This document shows positions 51,256 through 60,867 of a DNA stretch of 64,000 bases, one piece after another. This stretch comes from CBDFGE01 sp965247055. Lineage in GTDB: Bacteria > Chloroflexota > Dehalococcoidia > Lucifugimonadales > JAGWBF01. A model generated the notes under the pieces. The model did not search any database, was not told the DNA's origin, and saw only the letters and a list, made by a program, of their open reading frames with translations. The DNA is taken from assembly GCA_965247055.1 (NCBI GenBank), contig CBDFGE010000002.1, positions 223,671 to 287,670 on the forward strand, in the 5' to 3' direction. Both the position numbers and the translations under genes were made by a program. The stretch's first letter is position 1, and each line of letters opens with the position of its first letter.

Positions 51256-51543
51256 ATGACCCAATCAGTGGTTGCGGCCCAGCACACGGCACATGATGGC
51301 GCTGCTGGAGCTGGCCAACGACCTGGGACTCGGCCACATATTCCGATGCCCACGCCTACACCCACCGTAGTTTCACTGGAAGTTGCAGGGATGACGCCTC
51401 TCACATCCATTGGCGAAACCGTACGACTCCCCGCAACGGCAAACGTGTCAGACGGTTCACGCCGAGACGTTGAATATGCGCTGGTACTGTGGCTGTCCTC
51501 CGATCCCTGGGTGGCGGCTGTGTCGAATGGCATAGTCACCTAA
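51256..51543 (+). CDS. Fragment with Ig-like (Big_2) domain
   Basis: 95 residues. The segment VVSLEVAGMTPLTSIGETVR then LSSDPWVAAVSNGIVT is the first two thirds of a BIG2 domain; it stops before the usual A..G..TITA. Probably a decayed or truncated surface-protein piece. No signal peptide is visible in this frame. Confidence 0.4.
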   Translation: MTQSVVAAQHTAHDGAAGAGQRPGTRPHIPMPTPTPTVVSLEVAGMTPLTSIGETVRLPATANVSDGSRRDVEYALVLWLSSDPWVAAVSNGIVT

Positions 51544-51621
51544 GAGGGTTAGGCGCGTGAAACGCTTAATGGTTCGGAGCGTCTCAGCTTTCCATGACGA
51601 CGAAGACAGGAATGAGCAAAA

Positions 51622-53197
51622 GTGAACGTGTTCAAGCTTGCTAGCCGGATGGCTCTATTGGGCGCGGTAGCCATAGCCATCGTCGCGTGCGACGAGCCTT
51701 CAAAGCCGTTGCCTACAGCTACCCCAGCAGCGGTGGTCCCGACTGCCTCGCCTGAACCAACCAGCACACCTTCCCCGACGCCGACCAGCACGGCAACGCC
51801 GGAGCCCACACTTACAGTTCAAACTGAAATCTCACTCGTCCCTTTCACGGAAGCGAACAGCGCCGAGGCTTATCTGCGGCAGCTACCCGAAGACGAACGC
51901 ACCTGTCTCATCGATCTAGGGATGTTGGAATTTCAGGAACGCGCCGAAAGTGACGATAACTATCGCCTGACAAAAGAAGAACAGGCGGGCGTCTCCAATT
52001 GCATGAGCCTTAGCACGGAAATCCGTGGCATATTGGGCGACCCTTCGCAAAGTCCCCATAAACTGAGCGCTGAAACATCGGCGTGCCTCTCTCAACGCCT
52101 CTCAAAGGTGGATTCTGTACACCTGACCGCAGAACACATGAATGCTGCTTACGCTCCAAGATACCGCTTTGCCAGACTGTTGATTGACTCCTGTCAGAGC
52201 GAAGATGCTTCCCTTGATTGCATTGTCGCTGACGTGGGGTATGCTAAGTTTGCTGAGTTAGTCAAGTACCGCTACGGTCGCAGGAATCCACCCCAAGACG
52301 TGCTAGACGTAGTTCGGAGTTGCGGGGCGCAAGGTAGAGAATTACTCGTAGAGCTGGGGGTTGCCGGCGTCAGGTATTGGCTGTACCGGTTCGACCAGGA
52401 TCACATTTCCAAGATAGTTGTCCAGCACGGCGGTCAGACTGTCGAGTATCAGCGGAGCGAGAGCGGTTGGGTGAATCCAGGAACCCCCGATATTCCGGTG
52501 TCAGCCGAAGACTGGGCAGGAAAGCCCCTGGTCTTAAGCAACCTCCCTGGTGAATTGTTGTTCACGGGCAAGGGCGAAGACCTGGAGTCGCTGGGATTCG
52601 GGCCAACGGCGCTGTTTATGGAGGTGCAACAGACACCGCAGGAGCCATGGTCGGGGAGGAGGGTGCGCGTTTTCTTGGGAAACCCTTCACCCAGCGGGGA
52701 GACAACCTACGCGATGATCTCCAATGACGTGGTGGGCGGCCTGCCGGGCGCTGACCGGATAGCGCTAAACCTGCACGATCCAGTATTTGGGGTTCCCACT
52801 AGCTGGGCGCGCATAGTGCGCGAGTTGGCAACAGACCCGCCGTATCCGCCTAGGTCCGCGCCTACTGCGGTGCCTGCGATACCCGCGCCAACGGCAACGT
52901 CGGAATCTCCTGTAACTGAATCAGAGAGACTCGTGAGTCGGCTGTCCGCGGCATTTGCGGAGGACGGCGACTTGAACGATTTTGAAAAAGCCTACCTGCG
53001 GCGTATTAGTGGTGCGTCTACGCCGGAACTAGCCTTAGCGCTTAGCAGTTCGCCACTGACAGAAGACGCTACCGTAACCGAACTGGAAATAGATATTCTC
53101 AAGAAAATAGAACGCTATCATCCACGGCTCCAAGCCGCGATCGTGTCCCACGCTCCTCAAAGTGCAGCTCCTTTCCTGTCTGGGTCAGTCCTGTCGG
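51622..53197 (+). pseudogene. Large lipoprotein gene, piece 1 of 3 (split by IS256 copy 3)
   Basis: 525 codons from GTG 51622. The signal peptide ends in lipobox AIVACDEP. A short Pro/Thr linker follows, then a helical region with LPEDERTCLIDLGMLEFQ (like the repeats of the lipoprotein at 506-958). A middle domain (IVVQHGGQTVEYQRSESGWV) and a second linker PTAVPAIPAPTATSESP come next. It now stops at TAG 53200 inside the IS. Removing the IS and one copy of CCTGTCGG restores the frame into piece 2 at 54577. Confidence 0.88.
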
Positions 53198-54568
53198 AGT
53201 AGAGTCCCAGGAAGTGGTGTAAGAAGAGGAGGGGGTCTGGAGTAAGAGAGACCACCGCGTCATCCTTAGCGGGCAAAGAAGAAAGCTCGAGAAAGGAGGA
53301 CAACGGTGGTCAAGGAAAGGATGGACCTGCTGGAGTTGTTGCGCAAGGGGGGAATGGACGGTGACGTGGACTTCCTACGGGAGGCTCTGAGAGTGCTGGT
53401 AGAGGGGATCATGGATGCGGAGGTGTCTGCGAGGACCGGTGCTGAGTATGGAGAACGCAGCCCTGAGCGGGTGACCCAGCGCAACGGGTATCGGTCCCGG
53501 GCGTGGGATACCCGGGTAGGGACTATGGAACTGCACATCCCGAAGCTTCGAGAGGGGAGCTACTTCCCGAGCCTGCTGGAGCCACGGCGTCGCAGCGAGC
53601 GAGCTCTGCTGGCTGTGATCCAGCAGGCCTATGTGGAAGGTGTATCGACAAGGCGGGTGGACGACCTGGTCAAGGCCCTGGGGTGCGAGGGTATCTCCAA
53701 GAGCCAGGTGTCCCGTATCTGCTCCGAGCTGGACGAGGTGGTGGAGGACTTCCTGGGTCGGCCGCTGGACGGCGGATCATACCCCTACCTGTGGCTGGAC
53801 GCACTAACCCAGAAGGTCAGAGAGGCCGGTAGGATCGTCAACGTCAGCGTGGTGGTGGCGACGGCGGTCAATGGCGAGGGCAAGCGGGAGATCATTGGGA
53901 TGGACGTGGGTACCAGTGAAGACGGCGCCTTCTGGCTGGCCTTTCTGCGCTCACTGTCGGCCAGGGGTCTGAGCGGGGTGGATCTGGTGGTATCGGATGC
54001 GCATCAGGGACTCAGGGATGCCATCGCGACTGTCTTCGGTGGGGCCAGTTGGCAACGGTGCCGCACACACTTCATGACCAACCTGCTCACTCGGGTCCCC
54101 AGGCGCGCTCAGCCCTGGGTGGCCACCATGGTACGCACCATCTACCAGCAGCCGTCCCCTCAGGAGGTCCACGCACAGCTCGAGCGGGTGATCGCCCAGC
54201 TACAGGACCCGTTCCCTCAGGTGGCCTCTCTACTGGACGCGGCTGGTGCGGACGTCCTGGCCTTCTCCAGCTTCCCACTCGCCCACTGGAAGAAGATCTG
54301 GTCTAACAACCCCCTGGAGCGTCTCAACAAGGAGATACGGCGCCGCACCAACGTGGTGGGTATCTTTCCCAACCGGCCGGCCGCGCGTCGCCTCGTTGGG
54401 GCTGTCCTGGCCGAACAGCACGACGAATGGGCCATCGGCCCTCGTTACATGACACCCGCGGTCTACAGCATCGACGAAGCTCTACCCGAGGCGGATCTAG
54501 CGAAGGCGGCGGCATAGACCGCGATCAACAGGATGACGCTCTCTTACACCACTTGACGGGACGTGACC
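53198..54568 (+). mobile_element. IS256-family element, copy 3 (1371 bp), intact
   Basis: Left end AGTAGAGTCCCAGGAAGTGG, right end (reversed) GGTCACGTCCCGTCAAGTGG. 8-bp target duplications CCTGTCGG lie at 53190-53197 and 54569-54576. It inserted into the lipoprotein gene in the same orientation. Confidence 0.95.
53306..54517 (+). CDS. IS256-family (Mutator) transposase
   Basis: 403 residues from GTG 53306 (GAAAGGAGGAC upstream). Full DDE set: Asp in LWLDALTQKV, Asp in LVVSDAHQGL, Glu in NPLERLNKEIRRR. WQRCRTHFMTNLL is the C/H signature between the second Asp and the Glu. Complete, so this copy may be active and could act on the two damaged ones. Confidence 0.95.
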   Translation: MVKERMDLLELLRKGGMDGDVDFLREALRVLVEGIMDAEVSARTGAEYGERSPERVTQRNGYRSRAWDTRVGTMELHIPKLREGSYFPSLLEPRRRSERALLAVIQQAYVEGVSTRRVDDLVKALGCEGISKSQVSRICSELDEVVEDFLGRPLDGGSYPYLWLDALTQKVREAGRIVNVSVVVATAVNGEGKREIIGMDVGTSEDGAFWLAFLRSLSARGLSGVDLVVSDAHQGLRDAIATVFGGASWQRCRTHFMTNLLTRVPRRAQPWVATMVRTIYQQPSPQEVHAQLERVIAQLQDPFPQVASLLDAAGADVLAFSSFPLAHWKKIWSNNPLERLNKEIRRRTNVVGIFPNRPAARRLVGAVLAEQHDEWAIGPRYMTPAVYSIDEALPEADLAKAAA

Positions 54569-54576
54569 CCTGTCGG

Positions 54577-54698
54577 ACCAAGAGGCAGAGGCTTTAAGTG
54601 CCCTCCACAGCGTCTTCGGCATAGAGGCGTTCTACGATGCTTGGCTACTTGATCGGTTGGAGATCAATGAAATTCAGGCTGTGCTGCGACTGCTTCAG
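54577..54698 (+). pseudogene. Large lipoprotein gene, piece 2 of 3
   Basis: After the duplicated CCTGTCGG the original frame continues with DQEAEALSALHSVFGIEAFY then DAWLLDRLEINEIQAVLRLL. It ends where the next IS begins: the TGA at 54699 is the first triplet of that IS, not the original stop. Deleting that IS and one TCAG copy joins it in frame to piece 3 at 55898. Confidence 0.85.
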
Positions 54699-54727
54699 TG
54701 ACCTTACCCCGAAGTTAGTATCATTGG

Positions 54728-55543
54728 CTAGTAGAGTCCAGCCATAGAGCCAGCAAACTCTTTGGGCGTTTTACCCTTCAGGGAACTGTGGGGCCTGACC
54801 TCGTTGTAGTCCTGCCGCCAGCTCTCTATGATCTCCCTGGCATGCCTTACACTCATGAACCAGTTGATGTTCAAGCATTCGTCGCGTAGTCGGCCGTTGA
54901 AGCTCTCAGCAAAGGCGTTCTCTACCGGCTTGCCAGGACGTATAAAGCTTAACTTGATGCCCCTCCGACAGGCCCACTCATCCATGGCCTTGCCTGCGAA
55001 CTCCGGGCCGTTGTCCACAGTGATCACCTCAGGTAGTCCCCGTGTCTCTTCCAGTCTCTCCAGGACTCCCACCACTCTGGCGCCTCCCAGAGAGGTATCT
55101 ACCTCGATGGCTGGGCACTCCCGTGAATAGTCGTCCACTATGGCCAATGCCCGGAAGCGCCGACCGGTCACAGTGCTATCAGAGACAAAATCCATGGACC
55201 ACCTCTGATTAGGACGTACAGGAGATGGAATGGTCTCCCGGACCCCTGCCGCCCCTTTGCGCCTCCTCTTCTTCCTGAGCGCAAGCCCCTCTTCACTGTA
55301 GATGCGCTCTGTACGCTTGTGATTGATCACCAGGCCTTCTCTCTTCAGCATGATGTGCAACCTGGGACTGCCAAAGCGCTTCCTCTCCCATGCCAGCTCA
55401 CGCATTCTGCGACGCAGGGCAGCATCATCACCCTGCTTCGACTTGTACCGATAGACCGAGGGTGAGATACCAGTAAGCAGACAGGCCCTCCTCTCACTCA
55501 GCCCAAGACTCTCTATGGCATATGCCGCTGCCATCTTCCTCAC
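54728..55543 (-). CDS. IS407-like transposase OrfB
   Basis: 271 residues. rve integrase core with Asp in WSMDFVSDS, Asp in VITVDNGPEF, Glu in NAFAESFNGRLRDECLN. The HTH_21 region ERKRFGSPRLHIML and the C-terminal YNEVRPHSSLKGKTP fit the group. It is normally made as a fusion with OrfA through a -1 shift at A-AAA-AAC near 55562. Confidence 0.93.
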   Translation of the reverse strand: MRKMAAAYAIESLGLSERRACLLTGISPSVYRYKSKQGDDAALRRRMRELAWERKRFGSPRLHIMLKREGLVINHKRTERIYSEEGLALRKKRRRKGAAGVRETIPSPVRPNQRWSMDFVSDSTVTGRRFRALAIVDDYSRECPAIEVDTSLGGARVVGVLERLEETRGLPEVITVDNGPEFAGKAMDEWACRRGIKLSFIRPGKPVENAFAESFNGRLRDECLNINWFMSVRHAREIIESWRQDYNEVRPHSSLKGKTPKEFAGSMAGLY

Positions 55544-55551
55544 CTTGGGCT

Positions 55552-55818
55552 TCAGAAGTTTTTTGCCAGCAACTCCTTCAGAGACCAGTTGTCCAACGCC
55601 TGCTGGGCCACAATCTGCTTCAGGCGCCGGTTCTCTTCCTCAACGGACCTTAGCCTCTTCAACTCGTTCAACGTCAGCCCGGCGTACTTGGCTTTCCACT
55701 TGTAGAAGGTGCCTTCGCTCATGCCGTGACTGCGGCACAGCTCCCCTGTCTTGGCCCCTGCCTCTGCCTCGTTCAGGACCCCTATGATCTGCTCCTCTGT
55801 GTACCTCTTCCGTGCCAT
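55552..55818 (-). CDS. IS407-like transposase OrfA
   Basis: 88 residues. ARKRYTEEQIIGVLNEAEAG, then the HTH GELCRSHGMSEGTFYKWKAK and a leucine zipper LKRLRSVEEENRRLKQIVA. It ends LLAKNF after the slippery GCAAAAAAC. Confidence 0.93.
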   Translation of the reverse strand: MARKRYTEEQIIGVLNEAEAGAKTGELCRSHGMSEGTFYKWKAKYAGLTLNELKRLRSVEEENRRLKQIVAQQALDNWSLKELLAKNF

Positions 55819-55897
55819 GAGCCCTCCTTACTATGTCCTATTTTACCCGGAGGACTCTCTTTACCACTGTTACTGTTTTCGGGGGTAAGGTCATCAG

Positions 55898-56885
55898 AGC
55901 TACGACCCATTCTCGACAGTCTACGGGCCGACCGGTGACACTGATTCGGAGGATGGTCTAATCGAGCGTACATTTGACCAATTCTCGGTCGGGCCTGCTG
56001 GCTCATGCGTTTACTGTCAGGGGCAGCACTACTTTACTAACGGTGTCTCACCGGAGGATGTATTAGCGTACAAGAATGCCGTCACTTGGGATGTCGTGCT
56101 TCGTACCAAACTATTGCATCTAGTTCACGCGGCCACGGTACAGTTCAGGAACCTGAGCCCATGTAATCTACGGGACTATTCCAAACCAGAGCTATTGATA
56201 ATGTCGCCAAACTATATGCCGGCATTATCCCCTCGGGAGATGCCTATCAGAAAACCCCATGGTCCTCTTGCCTATCACTCTTCTGCACATACTTTCATAC
56301 ATTCGGTCAAGGTTGATGACCATATAGTTAAGGCTATTGCCGAACCGCGGCTTGTCGCAGATCCGGACAAGGGTACCCTAAGGCTTGCCGTTGGGGAAAT
56401 CTTGAGTCCCTTCACTGTCGCAACGCAAATCATAGCCCAAGGAGGACCAATCGAGAGGTCTCGGCCAGGTTGTTTGGAGGCAGTGAGGAGGATAGTGGAT
56501 TGGGATAGCCATAGATACGAGCATTTCATGGGTCACTTTGAGGAGGCCATCTCTCCGTTTGCGGCGACGGTCTTCCCGGAGAACCCGCTCTTTCCCCCAT
56601 TGTGGGTCATGTTATTGACTAACGAGTCGGGTGGTCAGGACAAGGCTCAGCGGCTTATTGACTTAATGAGATCCTTGAATATTCCAGCCGGTAGGTATGG
56701 GGGGGGAATGCTTAAAGCAAACATTCCCATTGAAGCTGAGTTCCCTGGAGGAGGTTGCGGTTATGCAGGGATATATTTCTGCTATCACTCGAACGACGGT
56801 GTGATAATCGCGCCCTGGAATGTGCATCTCGATCGCAATATTGGTTTTTCGGTTGCCGATTTGCTGGTTCCTATTGACCACATTC
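55898..56885 (+). pseudogene. Large lipoprotein gene, piece 3 of 3 (3' end lost at IS3 copy C)
   Basis: About 329 codons open from SYDPFSTVYGPTGDTDSEDG to the IS boundary; the stop at 56900 is IS3 sequence. It contains Cys pairs (SCVYCQGQHYF) and a C-terminal domain with LLTNESGGQDKAQRLIDLM then RSLNIPAGRY. That recalls the transglutaminase-like core (D.A.L..LLRS.GIPAR), but the catalytic Cys is not evident. With pieces 1 and 2 the intact protein had at least 895 residues. Confidence 0.8.
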
Positions 56886-56902
56886 TCAAGTGGACCCCAT
56901 GA

Positions 56903-57838
56903 TCAGGACAGCGGTGAGGCTAAAATAAGAGAGTCTACCGCTGGGGTGTCTTGTAAACCTTCATCCGATGGTAAGGCTCGTGGATGTTCCAGTAAACACC
57001 TTTGTGGGCTCACTGCATGGAACACCTGACCCGGTGACCGATAGCCCAGGGCTTGATGGGGCCGCTCTTGGTTGTAGAAGGCCAGATAAGCCCCAATCCC
57101 CTTTCTGGCCTCAGTCCCATTTTGGTATGCCTTCAGGTACACCTCCTCGTACTTGATGCTGCGCCACAGCCGTTCCACGAAGACGTTGTCCATGCACCGG
57201 CCCCTGCCGTCCATGCTCACTTGAACGCCTTGCGCCAGCAGCATGCTGGTGAAGGCCTCGCTGGTGAACTGGCTGCCCTGGTCGGTGTTGAAGATCTGTG
57301 GCCGACCCTTGCTCAAGGCCTCTTCCAGAGCCGCAACACAGAAGTCTACCTCCAGGGTGTTGGACAGCCGCCAGGCCAACACGTAGCGGCTGTGCCAGTC
57401 CATGATGGCCACCAAGTAGAGGAAACCCCGAGCCATGGGTATGTAGGTGATGTCGGTGGCCCACACCTGGTTGACCCGGTTGATCTCCAGCCCCCTGAGC
57501 AAGTACGGATAGACCTTATGCCCTGGGTTTGGCTTGCTGGTGTTGGGACGCCGGTAGATGGCCTCCAGGCCTATCAGCTGCATCAGCCGGCGGACCCGCT
57601 TGCGGTTGACCTGGTGTCCGTGATTGCTGAGCCAGGCAGTCATCCTTCTGGAGCCGTAGAAAGGTGTCTTCAGGTACTGTTGGTCTATGAGGGCCATCAA
57701 CTCCAAGTCCTCGGCGCCGGCCTCGGTTGGCAGGTAGTACAACGAGGAGCGGCTGATACCCAGCAAGGCGCACTGGCGCACCAGAGACAGCTTCGGTTCT
57801 TCTCGGTCAATCATGGCCCGGCGTTGGGACCGGCTCAC
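56903..57838 (-). CDS. IS3-family transposase OrfB (copy C)
   Basis: 311 residues, identical in protein sequence to copy B, with intact DDE residues. Confidence 0.95.
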   Translation of the reverse strand: MSRSQRRAMIDREEPKLSLVRQCALLGISRSSLYYLPTEAGAEDLELMALIDQQYLKTPFYGSRRMTAWLSNHGHQVNRKRVRRLMQLIGLEAIYRRPNTSKPNPGHKVYPYLLRGLEINRVNQVWATDITYIPMARGFLYLVAIMDWHSRYVLAWRLSNTLEVDFCVAALEEALSKGRPQIFNTDQGSQFTSEAFTSMLLAQGVQVSMDGRGRCMDNVFVERLWRSIKYEEVYLKAYQNGTEARKGIGAYLAFYNQERPHQALGYRSPGQVFHAVSPQRCLLEHPRALPSDEGLQDTPAVDSLILASPLS

Positions 57839-58119
57839 AACCCGAAGCTCCGTGACAAAAAATCCCGTTCCACCTTGAGCTGCCCAATCTGTTGGTAGAG
57901 CTGGGCAGTGAGAACCTCTTGGTCCTTCTCCTGGCGTCCACCACCATTTTCAAAGAGGTGCGGCGCCCCCTGAGTCAAGGCCTTCTTCCAGGCATGGATC
58001 TGGCTCGGGTGGACTTCAAACCGGCTGGCCAGCTCTGCAATGGTGTGCTCCCCCTGGAGCGCGGCCAAAGCCACTTTGGCCTTGAAGACTGGGCTGTGCT
58101 TCTTACGTGTTTGCTTCAT
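57835..58119 (-). CDS. IS3-family transposase OrfA (copy C)
   Basis: 94 residues, identical to copy B OrfA; T6G slip site conserved. Confidence 0.95.
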   Translation of the reverse strand: MKQTRKKHSPVFKAKVALAALQGEHTIAELASRFEVHPSQIHAWKKALTQGAPHLFENGGGRQEKDQEVLTAQLYQQIGQLKVERDFLSRSFGL

Positions 58120-58198
58120 GTCCTGCTCCTTGTTTCCGTCCTATTTTAGGAGCGGGACTCTCTCTTAGCCACCTGTCCGAATTTTGGGGTCCACCTCA

Positions 58199-58461
58199 GT
58201 CCACCACCATTTTCAAAGAGGTGCGGCGCCCCCTGAGTCAAGGCCTTCTTCCAGGCATGGATCTGGCTCGGGTGGACTTCAAACCGGCTGGCCAGCTCTG
58301 CAATGGTGTGCTCCCCCTGGAGCGCGGCCAAAGCCACTTTGGCCTTGAAGACTGGGCTGTGCTTCTTACGTGTTTGCTTCATGTCCTGCTCCTTGTTTCC
58401 GTCCTATTTTAGGAGCGGGACCCTCTCTTAGCCACCTGTCCGAATTTTGGGGTCCACCTCA
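58199..58461 (-). mobile_element. IS3-family left-end fragment, copy D (263 bp)
   Basis: It contains the TGAGGTGGACCCC terminus at 58461 and the first 60 codons of orfA (ATG at 58382), ending at GGTGGTGGAC where copy C begins. The rest of this copy is absent from the other side of copy C. Confidence 0.92.
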
Positions 58462-58547
58462 ATCCTCCTGTCTGATGCGATGTCTAGCTGCGAGAGCGAC
58501 TTAAGCTCCTCCAAGGCTACCGAGATCTCTGGTTGCGAACCGTTCAT
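58462..58547 (-). pseudogene. Truncated gene at the end of the PadR operon
   Basis: ATG 58547 overlaps the stop of the preceding gene (ATGA). 28 codons remain (NGSQPEISVALEELKSLSQL) before IS3 copy D takes over at 58461. Identity unknown. Confidence 0.6.
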
Positions 58548-59665
58548 CGCGCGTCTGCTTTGTGTCGATCGATAGCACTCCTGAGCTGCGTGGCGGTGAA
58601 TGTCTGGTCGTTGCGGGTGTCCTTCCAGTTGTCTCCGTCCGGCAACATCACGGCGAACTGGCTGCCAATGATGACCCGGGAATAGGTACTCTCCGTGAAG
58701 CCCTTGGGCACCGGGCGTCCAGCACCTTCAGAGAACTTGGGTCCCTCCAGACTTTCCAAGAACAGCAACATCCGTTCATTGGCTTGAAGAGTAGGAATAT
58801 CGTCATCGCCTACAACTGTTACCCCTTCCGCTGCGGCGGAAGCACCAGTCTCAGCCAGGACTGCTATGCGCCTCGGAAGGTCTGCTTCTGAATAGAGCAC
58901 CTCCTCGACCGTGATCTCGTAATCCTTGAACGTGTAGTAGAGCTTCGGCGGATCGCCTTGCCCGGGCTGTTGCTTGGTTCCCAAATCGCGGGAAATCATC
59001 CCGATTACCACAGCATCGGACCGCTTAACCATGTCTTCGACGTCCCAACTGGGCCGTAGACCGAAGCTCCCCACGACTGTCTCAGCCGGTGACTCCGGCG
59101 TAGGAAGTGGTGGAGCCCAATCAGGGGGATCGTTTCGGTCGGCCTGATAGGCAAGGAACCCGACGACTCCAAACCCAGCCACGATCCCCAGCGCCACGGC
59201 TAGCCGCAGGCTCGCACTCCGCCATCTCATGTAACCCTCGAAGCCGTGGCGTCGCCACAAGACCGCCCCATAGGCGACGAGTGCCAAGCCTGGTGTGGCG
59301 AATACCAGCATGCCCGCAGGGCCGTAGTTGAAGGGAGGCAGGTACGCATAGAAGGATGCTACTAAGATCAGACCCGCGGCGATCGCGCCCAGAGAGACGA
59401 ACGAGGCTGGCTGCAAACGAACAGAGCCTACGACGATGCCTAATCCAATGAGACCGTAGAAGGTTGTCATAAGCCAGCCGAGTCCGACACCGATACTACC
59501 TCTCTCCACCAGCGTCGCCGACGAGCTAAAGGCTGGGAAGGTCCTGACAACGACCGTGGCCAGCCCGAACCACGGGATTATGAAGCGCGCACGGGGCAAG
59601 GCGACGCATATCACCGCTGCTAGTGGCAGCAGGTTGACCAGCACTAGCCAAGTCAAGAAGTCCAC
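58544..59665 (-). CDS. Membrane protein with extracytoplasmic C-terminal domain
   Basis: 373 residues. The start is GTG 59665, directly after GGGAGGATGAC and the previous stop. About six membrane spans lie in the first 190 residues (WLVLVNLLPLAAVICVAL, LGWLMTTFYGLIGLGIVVG, FVSLGAIAAGLILVASFYAY, LVFATPGLALVAYGAVLW, LAVALGIVAGFGVVGFLAY). A soluble domain follows (DVEDMVKRSDAVVIGMISRD, ANERMLLFLESLEGP). Not assigned to a family. Part of the PadR-led operon. Confidence 0.65.
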   Translation of the reverse strand: MDFLTWLVLVNLLPLAAVICVALPRARFIIPWFGLATVVVRTFPAFSSSATLVERGSIGVGLGWLMTTFYGLIGLGIVVGSVRLQPASFVSLGAIAAGLILVASFYAYLPPFNYGPAGMLVFATPGLALVAYGAVLWRRHGFEGYMRWRSASLRLAVALGIVAGFGVVGFLAYQADRNDPPDWAPPLPTPESPAETVVGSFGLRPSWDVEDMVKRSDAVVIGMISRDLGTKQQPGQGDPPKLYYTFKDYEITVEEVLYSEADLPRRIAVLAETGASAAAEGVTVVGDDDIPTLQANERMLLFLESLEGPKFSEGAGRPVPKGFTESTYSRVIIGSQFAVMLPDGDNWKDTRNDQTFTATQLRSAIDRHKADAR

Positions 59666-59666
59666 G

Positions 59667-60455
59667 TCATCCTCCCAGATGGAGCCCAAAGCCAAGAGCG
59701 CAGAAGATCGCAATACCGACAAGCGAACAACCCAAAGATAGGGCTAGATCAGTCCGCCGGTATGAGCGTTGAGTGGTTATCGCAGGCGCAAAGCCAACTC
59801 GATGAGTTAGTGCTGGCAATATGCATACGATTGCACCGAAATAGGATGCGAGGAGAATCCCTAACCAGGAGATGCTGAGGAAGGATGTCTCTCCATAGAG
59901 CACGGCCCAAACCCAATGCGCCGAGGCAGTGATCGCGAAAACACATAACGGTAGGTAGATACCGATGGATCGAAGGGCGTTCTTCAGATCGTATTTGACG
60001 CCTAATCTGAACACGAGGCCCTGAAGCACCGGACTCAGGAATGCCATTCCCCCAAAAATGAACAAGCCGGACCTGAATGCTCTCTCGTCAAGTCCATCGA
60101 AAGCGGGGAATAGTATGGAAAGAATGCTTGCTGCATAAAAGACCAGTAAGACAGCCAGGATTGGGGTCCTCAGTAGAGGAACGACCACTTGCTTATCGGT
60201 ACGCGCTGTTCTTACGGTATAGTTGCGTGCAAGCAGCGCCCACCTTCTGGCTTCTTCCAGACGTTCATTGAATGCTGAGCACGCGAGATCGGGGAACATC
60301 TGTATCCAGACGAACAGCGTTCGGTATCCACCTCCATCGCGATGCATACGATCCCAAAAGAGCTGGACCATCAGCTCGCCGTATTCGCGCCGGTGTTCCT
60401 TCGGGTAGGCGATAGGCAGCGCTCGGTACACGCTCTCGGAGATCACGTTGGCCAC
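59667..60455 (-). CDS. Polytopic membrane protein, permease-prefix type
   Basis: 262 residues from GTG 60455, overlapping the PadR gene end by 13 bp. The cytosolic N-terminus (ALPIAYPKEHRREYGELMVQ then LFWDRMHRDGG) is like the prefix seen in proteins encoded next to PadR regulators. Five or six spans follow (ILAVLLVFYAASILSILFP and others). PadR-membrane protein pairs often respond to envelope stress or drugs; the specific function is unknown. Confidence 0.7.
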   Translation of the reverse strand: MANVISESVYRALPIAYPKEHRREYGELMVQLFWDRMHRDGGGYRTLFVWIQMFPDLACSAFNERLEEARRWALLARNYTVRTARTDKQVVVPLLRTPILAVLLVFYAASILSILFPAFDGLDERAFRSGLFIFGGMAFLSPVLQGLVFRLGVKYDLKNALRSIGIYLPLCVFAITASAHWVWAVLYGETSFLSISWLGILLASYFGAIVCILPALTHRVGFAPAITTQRSYRRTDLALSLGCSLVGIAIFCALGFGLHLGG

Positions 60456-60817
60456 CCTCCGAGTCCGAGCCGCGCAGGTGCCCGCCTCACATGAGCGGCT
60501 CGGACGAGATGCTCCATACGGGCAACCTCGAAGTTGAGAGCACGCGCCCCGAGACCGGTAAGCTGGTAGTAGCGGCGTCGTTCGTCGTCCAGTTGGGGGT
60601 CAGGCCGCTCATCCGTCTCTTCGATTAAGCCCCGTTTCAACATCCGTTTGACTGCTCCGTACAAAGTCCCAGGACCCATCGTGACCGCTCCCTCGGTTAT
60701 GAGCTCGATCTCGGTCATGATGGCGTAGCCATGCTTCTGCCCATCCGCCAGCGCCAGCAGGATGTGCAGTTGCGCCACCGGAAGAGGAAGCAGGTCTTGA
60801 GGGTCTGGGCTCGTCAT
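60443..60817 (-). CDS. PadR-family transcriptional regulator
   Basis: 124 residues from ATG 60817. Winged helix LLPLPVAQLHILLALADGQ, KHGYAIMTEIELITEGAV, MGPGTLYGAVKRMLKRGLIE, then RRRYYQLTGLGARAL: all PadR hallmarks. First gene of the minus-strand operon, likely a repressor of itself and the membrane genes. Confidence 0.92.
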   Translation of the reverse strand: MTSPDPQDLLPLPVAQLHILLALADGQKHGYAIMTEIELITEGAVTMGPGTLYGAVKRMLKRGLIEETDERPDPQLDDERRRYYQLTGLGARALNFEVARMEHLVRAAHVRRAPARLGLGGWPT

Positions 60818-60867
60818 TATTACTGTCGCGTGATCTCCATAGGGATGGACAGGGATGGTCCATATTA

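Larger units (their letters stand above)
54699..55893 (-). mobile_element. IS3-family element, IS407-like group (1195 bp), TCAG target duplication
   Basis: The terminal repeats are TGACCTTACCCCGAAG at 54699 and, reversed, TGACCTTACCCCCGAAAA at 55893. TCAG lies on both sides (54695-54698, 55894-55897); a 4-bp duplication is usual for this group. It carries orfA and orfB on the minus strand. Confidence 0.93.
56886..58198 (-). mobile_element. Complete IS3-family element, copy C (1313 bp)
   Basis: Same termini and length as copy B. orfB is at 56903-57838 and orfA at 57835-58119. No target duplication: left flank ttc, right flank gtc. Its left terminus abuts the inside of a second copy (58199-58461), which suggests an adjacent deletion. 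Confidence 0.95.
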
